From NCBI GenBank assembly GCA_900555915.1, contig USNC01000083.1, positions 1 to 6,455 of the forward strand: a stretch of 6,455 nucleotides of DNA, in the 5' to 3' direction. Origin of the DNA: an uncultured Porphyromonadaceae bacterium (GTDB lineage Bacteria > Bacteroidota > Bacteroidia > Bacteroidales > Muribaculaceae). This document shows positions 1 through 6,455 of this stretch, piece after piece. The notes below the pieces were generated by a model. The model was not told the DNA's origin. It was given only the letters and a program-made list of their open reading frames with translations, and made no database searches. Both the position numbers and the translations under genes were made by a program. The number at the start of each line of letters is the position of its first letter. The stretch's first letter is position 1.

Positions 1-48
1 TCTACACGCGTAAGATCGTCGGCAGCGTCAGATGTGTATAAGAGACAG
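1..48 (+). other. Illumina Nextera i5 adapter (artificial sequence)
   Basis: This is synthetic, not genomic. Positions 1-7 (TCTACAC) are the 3' end of the P5 flow-cell primer. Positions 8-15 (GCGTAAGA) fit the i5 index that I recall as S517. Positions 16-29 (TCGTCGGCAGCGTC) are the Nextera read 1 tail. Positions 30-48 are the 19-base Tn5 mosaic end ending in AGAGACAG. All fixed bases match the standard oligonucleotide as I remember it. The biological insert starts at position 49. An ATG at 32 inside the mosaic end gives a false start codon to the reading frame that continues into porU. Confidence 0.98.
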
Positions 49-49
49 C

Positions 50-2605
50 GACTGGATACAGGTGGAATACCGACGGCTGCTGCGCATGCGCGACTCCCAG
101 CTCCATTTCACAGTCAGACCCTCACGCCCCACCGCCTACAAGATAAGCGGGGCTTCTGAGAACACAATGGTCTGGGACGTGACCGAGCCCCACAACATAA
201 AGACAGTGAAAGGGACATACGACTCCTCGGCCAAGACTTTCACTTTCGGAGTGAGAACGACAGGAATAAGAGAATTCATGGCGTTTGACCCGGACGTGAA
301 AGGGGCCACTGTGCAGGGACGCGTGAAAATCGCCAACCAGGACATCCACGCCATGCCCGCTCCCGACATGCTCATCATCTCCCCCTCCCAGTACGCATCC
401 GCATCCGAACGCATCGCAAATCTCCACCGAGAGCACGACGGCATGACAGTCTATGTGCTGGCTCCCGACAAGATCTACAACGAGTTCTCCGGCGGGCACC
501 CCGATGTGTCGGCATTCAGAAAACTGCTGAAAATGTGGTATGACCGCGATTCCGACCCTGACAAAGGGACAGGGATAAAATACTGTCTTCTCATGGGGCG
601 CCCCACGTTCGACCAGAAACGCAAGAATCCCGAGACTCTGAAATCGGGCTATCCCAACACCCTGATATGGCAATCGAAAACGTCACTCTCAGAGACAACT
701 TCATACTGCACGGACGACTTCATCGGAATGCTCGACGACGAGATCTCCGACCGCAACATGGCGCAACGCGCCATCAACGTAGGCATAGGCCGATACCCGG
801 TTACGTCGCTCTACGACGCCAACATCGCAATAGACAAGCTGGAAGCCTACATGACGACGCCCGACTACGGCATATGGCGCAACAACGTGATGGTGATAGC
901 CGCCGACGGCGACAACGCGAATCATCTCAACCAGGCTCAACAGTCGATCGAGAATATGCAGAGGTACGGAGCCGGTCCGCATTATTCCTATGACCGCATA
1001 TATCTCGACGCATTCCAACTCAAACAGACCGGGACCGGCCTTGAGTTTCCCGACGCCAAGGAGCGGATGCTCAAGAAGTGGGAGAAGGAAGGCGCGGCCA
1101 TTATCAACTATATCGGCCATGCCAACCCCAAGGAGTGGAGCCACGAGCGGCTGCTGACCTGGAACGACATCACATCGATGACCAACCAGCATCTTCCGAT
1201 ACTGTATGCGGCCACATGCAGCTTCGGGAAATGGGACGCGCCCACGGAAAGCGGTGCTGAAGTGATGATGACAAATCCGGCCGGCGGCGCAATCGCCGTG
1301 ATCACACCAAGCCGCACGGTATATATATCAAGAAACAGAGACATCACAAACTCCATCTGCGCCGAGATGACGCGCAGGGCAGCCGACGGCAACGGCCAAC
1401 GGATAGGCGACATACTGCGTCTTGGCAAGAACAACTGCTCTTCCAAAAACGACAACATGAACCGATACCACCTATTCGGAGACCCGGCACTCAGAATGCC
1501 TGTGGCCCAGATGAATGTGACGATCGACTCCATCGCGGACAGACCAGTAGCGCAGACACTGACCGACTCGCCCGCGCTCAAGGCAAGGTCGACGGTGAAG
1601 GTATCGGGAAGAATCACCGACACCGAGGGCAACACCGTGGATTTCAACGGCCCCGTTCAGTATGTGCTTTTCGACGCCGAACAAAGCATCACCACCAACG
1701 GCTGGGGCGAAAGCGGAATCAAATCGCTCTATCAGGACAGAAGCAGCAAACTCGCTACAGGAAGCGCCATGGTGGATTCGGGAAAATGGTCAGTGACAAT
1801 CCAGATGCCTTCGGAGATAGCCAACAACTACACCCCGGCATTCCTCGCGATGTATGCCTACGACACCGAGGCGAGAATCGAAGCCAACGGATCGACGCAA
1901 CACCTCTACGTCTACGGCTACGACACTGACGCCTCAGACGACACCGAGGGTCCGGAAATAGAGAATTTCTACATAAACACGCCGACGTTCGCCTATGGAG
2001 ACATGGTGAATCCCAACCCGGTGGCCATGGCCACTTTCAGCGATGCCAGCGGCATAAACATCTCCGACGCCGGAATTGGCCACAAGATGTGCCTCACGCT
2101 CGACAACGACAACGAATATGACGACCTGGGCAACTATTTCGTTCCGGACCCCGACTGCCCTGGCAGAGGAAGCATCGCATATCCTCTGAGCGGCATAGCG
2201 CCGGGCGAGCATGAACTGAAACTCACCGTATGGGACAATGCCAACAATTCCAGTTCGGCGGACATACGCTTCAAGGTGGGCATCAACATGAAGCCGGCCA
2301 TGACCGAGTTTACCACGGTCTACGACAGGACAAACGACCAGTTGTCGCTCAGCATGTCGACCGACAGGTCGATGAGCAAACTGGGATGTACATTCGAATG
2401 CTTCAATCTCAACGGTGAACGACTCTGGATGACAGAGCGCAACATCTATTCGGGCAATGAGAGCACTCTCAACTACGTCTGGGATCTGAAAGACTCCAAC
2501 GGCAACCGCCTTGCGAGAGGCATCTACATCATGCGCGCCACAATCACCACCGATGAGGGGCTCGCTACAACCAAAAGCAAAAATTTCGCAATTCCTGCAA
2601 AATGA
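50..2605 (+). CDS. porU: Type IX secretion system sortase PorU (C25 gingipain-like peptidase), 5'-truncated
   Basis: PorU is the outer-membrane-surface sortase of the T9SS. It cleaves the C-terminal sorting domain of secreted cargo and transfers the cargo to anionic lipopolysaccharide. The insert holds 851 sense codons in frame, and residues here are numbered from position 50. The N-terminus (signal peptide and probably some 200-300 residues, since PorU is usually over 1,100 long) is missing because of the library cut. The C25 catalytic domain runs from about residue 107 (PDMLIIS) to about 480 (LFGDPALRMP). The probable catalytic His is 357 in YIGHANPKEW, and the probable catalytic Cys is 390 in AATCSFGKWD. 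Their spacing of 33 equals that of His211 and Cys244 in gingipain RgpB. Beta-sandwich regions follow. The last roughly 80 residues resemble a FlgD-like Ig module (YVWDLKDSNGNRLARGIY). I see no separate T9SS sorting signal, as expected for PorU. The stop overlaps the next gene, and porV lies just downstream, which supports the name. The ATG at 32 is adapter sequence and not the true start. Confidence 0.93.
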   Translation, partial: DWIQVEYRRLLRMRDSQLHFTVRPSRPTAYKISGASENTMVWDVTEPHNIKTVKGTYDSSAKTFTFGVRTTGIREFMAFDPDVKGATVQGRVKIANQDIHAMPAPDMLIISPSQYASASERIANLHREHDGMTVYVLAPDKIYNEFSGGHPDVSAFRKLLKMWYDRDSDPDKGTGIKYCLLMGRPTFDQKRKNPETLKSGYPNTLIWQSKTSLSETTSYCTDDFIGMLDDEISDRNMAQRAINVGIGRYPVTSLYDANIAIDKLEAYMTTPDYGIWRNNVMVIAADGDNANHLNQAQQSIENMQRYGAGPHYSYDRIYLDAFQLKQTGTGLEFPDAKERMLKKWEKEGAAIINYIGHANPKEWSHERLLTWNDITSMTNQHLPILYAATCSFGKWDAPTESGAEVMMTNPAGGAIAVITPSRTVYISRNRDITNSICAEMTRRAADGNGQRIGDILRLGKNNCSSKNDNMNRYHLFGDPALRMPVAQMNVTIDSIADRPVAQTLTDSPALKARSTVKVSGRITDTEGNTVDFNGPVQYVLFDAEQSITTNGWGESGIKSLYQDRSSKLATGSAMVDSGKWSVTIQMPSEIANNYTPAFLAMYAYDTEARIEANGSTQHLYVYGYDTDASDDTEGPEIENFYINTPTFAYGDMVNPNPVAMATFSDASGINISDAGIGHKMCLTLDNDNEYDDLGNYFVPDPDCPGRGSIAYPLSGIAPGEHELKLTVWDNANNSSSADIRFKVGINMKPAMTEFTTVYDRTNDQLSLSMSTDRSMSKLGCTFECFNLNGERLWMTERNIYSGNESTLNYVWDLKDSNGNRLARGIYIMRATITTDEGLATTKSKNFAIPAK

Positions 2606-3210
2606 CAATCTACGCTATAGTCAACGGACTGATAAGCAAACAGTCCGAAAACTCCGCGTCCACCCCCGTGTGGACTCTGATATCCCCTTCGGCGATACTC
2701 CAGGGAGGAAATCCATATTTCGTACCGGACTTCGATACAAGGTTTGAAGCGCGTCCGGCTCTCGCCCTGCGCATAGGGAAACTCGGCAAGGGGATCGCAA
2801 GGAGATTCGCACACAGATACATCGACTCCGTCACTCCATGCTGCGCGATGGTCGCCACCGACACCTTGCGCAGTGCCATGGAGTCAGGCCTTCCCTGGAG
2901 CCGCGCCCTGAGCTACGACCGCAGCATAGTCATGGGCACTCCCTTGAAAATACCCATGGAGGAGATCGGGGAGTTCAGATTCAATGTCACGCTCCAGTCT
3001 GCCGTAAGCACTCCATCGTGCGAATGGACAGCCGCGGAATGCGCGTCAGCGATCGAGGACGTGGTGAGCGAACTTAGCCGCGACAACACACTCAAGACCG
3101 GAGACATAATACTTATAGGCATGGCGCCGGAAGGCCCCCTGCTCTGTGAAGGACAGCGGGCGGTCATCAGTGTAGGCAGCGATGTGTCGGCCCGCTTCAA
3201 CATAAGATGA
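2602..3210 (+). CDS. FAH-fold (fumarylacetoacetate hydrolase family) protein, probably catalytically inactive
   Basis: This is a 202-residue cytoplasmic-looking protein with no signal peptide or membrane segment. Several blocks follow the short FAH-family pattern: ISPSAIL (27-33, compare KPDSAL), NPYFVPDF (37-44), RIGKLGKGIARRFAHRYID (57-75), TDTLRSAMESGLPW (86-99), and KTGDIILIG (165-173, compare the family TGD..LTGTP). Length and domain order fit small FAHD1/YcgM-like hydrolases, isomerases and decarboxylases. The active site does not fit. The E-x-E metal pair reads E49-A-R51, the third metal ligand Asp is Ala82, the usual Lys after the GLPW block is Leu103, and the N-terminal GRNY..H segment reads VNGLISK. 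The frame is intact, so it is not a simple pseudogene. The start ATG overlaps the porU stop (ATGA), suggesting translational coupling. Its function and any link to secretion are unknown. Family placement comes from remembered consensus motifs. Confidence 0.75.
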   Translation: MTIYAIVNGLISKQSENSASTPVWTLISPSAILQGGNPYFVPDFDTRFEARPALALRIGKLGKGIARRFAHRYIDSVTPCCAMVATDTLRSAMESGLPWSRALSYDRSIVMGTPLKIPMEEIGEFRFNVTLQSAVSTPSCEWTAAECASAIEDVVSELSRDNTLKTGDIILIGMAPEGPLLCEGQRAVISVGSDVSARFNIR

Positions 3211-3227
3211 GTTGGGCAAGCTCAACT
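3210..3227 (+). other. Short hairpin in the gap before porV
   Basis: GTTGGG (3211-3216) pairs with CTCAAC (3221-3226) around the loop CAAG, with one G-T pair, and A3210/T3227 extends the stem to seven pairs. It begins directly after the stop of the FAH-fold gene. No T-tract follows (the next bases are TGAAATAATAATC), so it is not a classical intrinsic terminator. It could be a weak attenuator, an RNA-stability element or chance. Confidence 0.25.
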
Positions 3228-3265
3228 TGAAATAATAATCTCCCTGCTTACTACGTTAATTAGTC

Positions 3266-4507
3266 ATGACTACTTCAAGAATAATCCTTGCGCTGGCGAC
3301 GCTTTTCGCCGCAATAAGCGCATACGCGGATGATGGCAACGACATAAAGGACCAGGAGTTCAACCCGATTCAGACCGGTGTGACAACACTCAGCATCACA
3401 CCCGACGCCAGGGGAAGTTCGATGGGCAACCTCGGCGCAGCCACCGACGCCGACATCAACTCCCAGTTCTGGAATCCATCCAAATACGCTTTCGCATACT
3501 CCAACGGCGGTGTCGGCCTCAGCTACACGCCATGGCTCAGAAAAATTGTCAACGATATATTCCTGGCCGATGTGAGCGGCTTTCTAAAACTTGGAAGCTC
3601 AGACAACCAGGCCATCAGCGCCTCGCTGCGATATTTCTCTCTCGGCGAGGTGATTGTAGATGGCGACGGAGCCGGAGCCAACACCATAAACCCCTACGAG
3701 TTCGCCATAGATTTCGGCTACTCGAGAAAACTGAGCGAGAAGTTCGCCATGGGTGTGGTGCTTCGCTATATCCTCTCCGATCTCTCATATGAAGACTCCT
3801 ATTCGGGCGAGACCAACACTGCGGGGTCAGCCTTCGCCGTAGACCTCAGCGGATACTACACCACCTATCCCATGATCGGACGCAGCGAATGCCAGTGGAG
3901 CTGGGGGTTCAACATCAGCAACATCGGCTCGAAGGTGAGTTATGACCATGGGACAAACTACTATTATCTTCCCACCAACCTGAGGCTTGGCACCAACTTC
4001 ACATTCCCCCTCGCCGATTACAATCTCCTATCCATAGGTCTGGACCTCAACAAACTGCTCGTGCCCTCCAAACCGCGCGAGAGCGACTATATCAACGCCG
4101 GAGGAGCATACTACGACCCGGATAAAGACGAGGCGCAGAATGCCGCCGCATTCGACGAAGCGCTTCAGAAATGGGAAACCATGTCGCCGATAACAGGCAT
4201 ATTCAAGAGTTTCTCAGACGCTCCCGGAGGATTTGCCGAAGAATTGAAAGAGATCAACGTCTCAATCGGGGGTGAATATTCCTACAACGACCAGTTTTTC
4301 GTGAGAATGGGCTACAATTACGAGAACGCCATGAAAGGCGGACGCAGCTACTTCGGATTCGGCGCAGGATTCTCACTCAACGTGGTGAAACTCGACGCGT
4401 CCTACATGCTTGCCACAGCCCAGAGCTCGCCTCTCGACCAGACCATGCGTTTCACCTTGAGTTTCGACATGGACGGAATACGCGATCTTCTCGGAAAGCG
4501 CCGCTGA
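3266..4507 (+). CDS. porV: Type IX secretion system outer-membrane protein PorV (LptO)
   Basis: PorV is a FadL/OmpP1-like 14-strand outer-membrane barrel. It is known to bind T9SS cargo leaving the SprA translocon and deliver it to the PorU sortase attachment complex. The 413-residue product has a clear signal peptide: R5, a hydrophobic core at about 6-19 (IILALATLFAAISA), and a probable signal peptidase I cut after AYA (19-21). The mature N-terminus carries the conserved PorV-type segment FNPIQTGVTTLSITPDARGSS, then GNLGAATDADINSQFWNPSK. Alternating amphipathic beta-strands rich in aromatic residues continue to the end, which reads MRFTLSFDMDG near the C-terminus. The segment ITGIFKSFSDAPGGFAEEL followed by a GGEYSYNDQF strand is also typical of PorV. 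Length is normal (about 380-420). It lies 55 bases after the FAH-fold gene and two genes after porU. The only start compatible with the signal peptide is this ATG, and it has no Shine-Dalgarno sequence, which is usual in Bacteroidota. Confidence 0.95.
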   Translation: MTTSRIILALATLFAAISAYADDGNDIKDQEFNPIQTGVTTLSITPDARGSSMGNLGAATDADINSQFWNPSKYAFAYSNGGVGLSYTPWLRKIVNDIFLADVSGFLKLGSSDNQAISASLRYFSLGEVIVDGDGAGANTINPYEFAIDFGYSRKLSEKFAMGVVLRYILSDLSYEDSYSGETNTAGSAFAVDLSGYYTTYPMIGRSECQWSWGFNISNIGSKVSYDHGTNYYYLPTNLRLGTNFTFPLADYNLLSIGLDLNKLLVPSKPRESDYINAGGAYYDPDKDEAQNAAAFDEALQKWETMSPITGIFKSFSDAPGGFAEELKEINVSIGGEYSYNDQFFVRMGYNYENAMKGGRSYFGFGAGFSLNVVKLDASYMLATAQSSPLDQTMRFTLSFDMDGIRDLLGKRR

Positions 4508-4563
4508 GCATCAAATGCGAAATTTCAGTTAATTACGGACACACTTAAGACTTATATCTGATC

Positions 4564-5049
4564 ATGTTAAGAATCGGACAAGGATATGACGTACACCGCC
4601 TCGTGGAAGGACGCGACCTCTGGATATGCGGAGTGAAGATACCCCACTCGCTCGGGCTGCTCGGCCATAGCGACGCCGACGTAGCCATACATGCGCTGTG
4701 CGATGCTGTGCTCGGCGCTCTCGCGCTCGGCGACATCGGGAAACACTTCCCCGACTCCGACCCGCGCTACAAGGGAATAGACAGCAAGGTGCTTCTCAGC
4801 CATGTGATGAAACTTGCCGAAAGCAAGGGATACCATATGATCAACTGCGACATCACGATATGCGCGGAGGCTCCGAAATTCCGCCCATATATCGACATCA
4901 TGCGGCAGACACTGTCGGACGTGACGGGTGTGGACACAGACAGGATATCGGTCAAAGCCACCACCACCGAACGCCTCGGATTCACCGGACGCCAGGAAGG
5001 AATATCCGCAACGGCAGTGTGCCTGCTCGCAAAATCAGGAGTAGCATAG
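4564..5049 (+). CDS. ispF: 2-C-methyl-D-erythritol 2,4-cyclodiphosphate synthase
   Basis: IspF is the fifth enzyme of the MEP isoprenoid pathway. It cyclises 4-diphosphocytidyl-2-C-methyl-D-erythritol 2-phosphate to the 2,4-cyclodiphosphate and releases CMP. It acts as a cytoplasmic homotrimer with active sites at subunit interfaces. The 161-residue product is full length (family about 155-165). The Zn ligands D9 and H11 (GYDVHRL) and H43 are present. The signature HSDADVAIHALCDAVLGAL covers 35-53, GDIGKHFPDSDPRYKG covers 56-71, and the nucleotide-binding stretch KATTTERLGFTGRQEGIS lies near the C-terminus. All key residues look intact, so it should be active. It follows porV by 56 bases and precedes the helicase by 20. 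I recall ispF near porV in other Bacteroidales genomes, which would make this ordinary synteny and not a functional link. Confidence 0.97.
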   Translation: MLRIGQGYDVHRLVEGRDLWICGVKIPHSLGLLGHSDADVAIHALCDAVLGALALGDIGKHFPDSDPRYKGIDSKVLLSHVMKLAESKGYHMINCDITICAEAPKFRPYIDIMRQTLSDVTGVDTDRISVKATTTERLGFTGRQEGISATAVCLLAKSGVA

Positions 5050-5058
5050 GAGACACTT

Positions 5059-5065
5059 GAGAGGG
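5059..5065 (+). promoter_or_regulatory. Possible Shine-Dalgarno-like site for the helicase gene
   Basis: GAGAGGG sits four bases before the ATG at 5070 in the 20-base gap after ispF. It could pair with the anti-Shine-Dalgarno end of 16S rRNA. Bacteroidota seldom depend on such pairing, so this supports the chosen start only weakly. Confidence 0.3.
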
Positions 5066-5069
5066 CGCA

Positions 5070-6400
5070 ATGAATCTGAATGAGAAGCAGATGATGGCCG
5101 TTGAGGCCACAGAAGGGCGCGTGCGCGTTGTGGCCGGCGCAGGTTCGGGAAAGACAAGAGTGCTTGCCCACAGATTCGCTTTCATAGTCAACGAACTGGG
5201 CATAGCCCCGGGCAATGTGCTCTGCCTGACTTTCACCAACAAGGCGGCGCAGGAGATGAAACACCGCATCGCCGGGATGGTGGACCGCGGCGACGTCAAC
5301 GACTTGATATGCACCATACACAGTTTCTGTGTGAAACTGCTCAGACGCGAGATTTACAAGATAGGGTATCCGAAGAATTTCATGATCATCGATGAGTCGG
5401 ACGCCAAGGATCTCGCCAAGGAGGCAATGCAGGAATTCGGCATCGACCGTAAGAAAAACACTGCGGAGCGCCTGCTGAAGGAAGTGGCCGCCTACAAGGG
5501 ATACGACCCGGACAGATACATATCACAATATCTTATGCCGGGAGCCACATCCGGGGCCCCCGACGCCAAGATAAGATACATTCAGCTGCAGCGCAAGCAG
5601 TTTGCCCTCGACTATGACGACATCATATATATAGCGACCTACATCCTCACCCATTTCAGCGACTCGCGCCGCTACTGGTGTGAGAAACTCAACTATGTCA
5701 TGATAGACGAGGTGCAGGACTGCAGCGGCGACGACTGGAAACTCATTGAGATCCTCGCATCACACCACGGGAACCTCTTCGTGGTAGGCGACCCCGACCA
5801 GGCCATCTACGAGTGGAGAGGCGCGTCGCCAAAGACTTTCGTCAATTTCCGTGCGGATACAGACATCATCCTCAACATCAACTACAGAAGCACACCCGAC
5901 ATACTCGCCGTGGCCAACAGCATAATAGGCCACAACAAGAACAGAATACGCAAAGAACTGACGGCGGTGCGTCTCAACGAGAGGATTCCGGTATGGCGCC
6001 ATTTCAAAAGCGACAGCGACGAGGCCGAGAAGATAGCCGACACAATCGAGGCCGGAAGGCTCGAATCTCACGTATTCTCCGACTTCGCGGTGCTCTACAG
6101 AAGTTCATTCCAGTCAAGACGTGTGGAACAGGCCCTTCTGAAACGAAAGATCCCATATACAGTGTGGGGAGGTGTGAGATTTTTCGAGCGGAAGGAAATA
6201 AAAGACATCATATGCTACCTGAGACTGACCGCAAACCAACAGGACGACATGGCGTTCACCAGAATTGTCAACGTCCCGCCCCGCAAATTCGGATCGGCCA
6301 CTCTCAGCAAACTCAAACAGATAGCCGAGTCTGAGTCAGACTTCCTCTACCCTACTCTCAAAAGACACATCGACACCCCGGCTTTCGGAAAGAAAAGCAT
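5070..6400 (+). CDS. UvrD/PcrA-like superfamily 1A ATP-dependent DNA helicase, 3'-truncated
   Basis: This is an ATP-driven 3'-5' DNA translocase/helicase of the UvrD/PcrA/Rep group, which acts in repair and replication-fork clearing. The insert holds 443 complete codons. The Q motif is LNEKQ (Q7), Walker A is GAGSGKT (23-29, K28), motif Ia is LTFTNKAAQEM (53-63), and motif Ib is TIHSFC (82-87). Walker B/motif II is MIDEVQD (D213, E214), motif III is GDPDQAIYEWRGA (240-252), and motif IV is LNINYRS (268-274). A block WGGVRFFERKEIKD closely matches the GGMRFFERQEIKD region of E. coli UvrD. Motif spacing is close to UvrD (DE at 220-221 there), so the N-terminal half is complete. Motifs V and VI and the C-terminal tail, some 280-330 residues, are lost at the library end. 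Motif II (VQDCS in place of FQDTN) and motif III (GDPDQA in place of GDDDQS) point to a side branch, so I give no gene symbol. The frame reads on through the adapter without a stop, and residues after Ser443 are artificial. Confidence 0.93.
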
Positions 6401-6455
6401 CTGTCTCTTATACACATCTCCGAGCCTACGAGACACTGAGCGATCTCGTATGCCG
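6401..6455 (+). other. Illumina Nextera i7 adapter (artificial sequence)
   Basis: Positions 6401-6419 are the reverse-complement Tn5 mosaic end (CTGTCTCTTATACACATCT). Positions 6420-6434 are the read 2 tail CCGAGCCTACGAGAC, which differs from the standard CCGAGCCCACGAGAC at 6427 (T for C). Positions 6435-6442 (ACTGAGCG) fit the i7 index that I recall as N724. Positions 6443-6455 (ATCTCGTATGCCG) begin the P7 sequence. The biological insert ends at 6400. Confidence 0.98.

Noticed and set aside
122..673. Long minus-strand open frame (183 codons) opposite porU
   Set aside because: It lies fully antisense to a well-supported coding region, its product matches nothing I recognise, and it is a by-product of the codon bias of porU.
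1934..2608. Minus-strand open frame of 224 codons opposite the porU C-terminal region
   Set aside because: It is antisense to porU, has a His/Val/Arg-rich composition typical of a reverse-frame shadow, and shows no domain or start signal.
3227..3259. Possible Bacteroidota promoter (TTG and TACGTT-like boxes) before porV
   Set aside because: The -7 box matches TAnnTTTG poorly, the spacing of 22 is slightly long, and the transcript would begin almost on the ATG, leaving no leader.
4508..4518. Small palindrome GCATCAAATGC after porV as a terminator
   Set aside because: The stem is only four base pairs and no T-tract follows, so it is most likely chance.
4553..4560. TATATCTG as a -7 promoter box before ispF
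   Set aside because: No TTTG-type -33 box lies at the right distance, and the predicted start would fall on the ispF ATG.
5813..6334. Plus-strand open frame of 173 codons inside the helicase
   Set aside because: It is a second-frame shadow. The overlapping frame from 5070 carries all the helicase motifs, while this one is a low-complexity Arg/Gln/His-rich product.
30..6419. Inverted 19-base repeats at both ends read as the ends of a natural Tn5-like transposon
   Set aside because: They are Tn5 mosaic ends, but they are joined to Illumina primer tails and indices and no transposase lies between them, so they come from library preparation.

Overview
The window is one complete sequencing-library molecule. 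Positions 1-48 are an Illumina Nextera i5 adapter and positions 6401-6455 are the matching i7 adapter, so only 49-6400 (6352 bases) is biological. The ends of the first and last genes are cut by tagmentation, not by biology.

The insert looks like chromosomal DNA from a Bacteroidota bacterium, most likely order Bacteroidales. The main evidence is a type IX secretion system (T9SS) pair, PorU followed by PorV, which is confined to this phylum. GC content is moderate (a little over half by eye), ATA (Ile) and AGA (Arg) codons are frequent, and Shine-Dalgarno sequences are mostly absent. A gut Muribaculaceae-like source is plausible, but this is only inference.

All genes lie on the + strand, tightly packed. 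In order they are: 50-2605, porU lacking its 5' end (gingipain-like C25 sortase of the T9SS); 2602-3210, a small protein of the fumarylacetoacetate hydrolase (FAH) fold whose catalytic positions appear to be lost, joined to porU by an ATGA stop/start overlap; 3266-4507, porV (outer-membrane beta-barrel of the T9SS); 4564-5049, ispF (MEP isoprenoid pathway); and 5070-6400, the N-terminal 443 codons of a UvrD/PcrA-type superfamily 1 DNA helicase, cut by the right adapter. The gaps are 55, 56 and 20 bases. I saw no RNA genes, CRISPR arrays, insertion sequences or convincing promoters.

PorU and PorV act together. PorV is thought to shuttle T9SS cargo to PorU at the outer surface, where PorU removes the C-terminal sorting domain and attaches the cargo to anionic lipopolysaccharide. 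IspF and the helicase are housekeeping neighbours with no obvious functional tie. The most interesting biological item is the FAH-fold protein between porU and porV, which looks like an intact but catalytically dead family member. I found no evidence of a wholly new multi-gene system.
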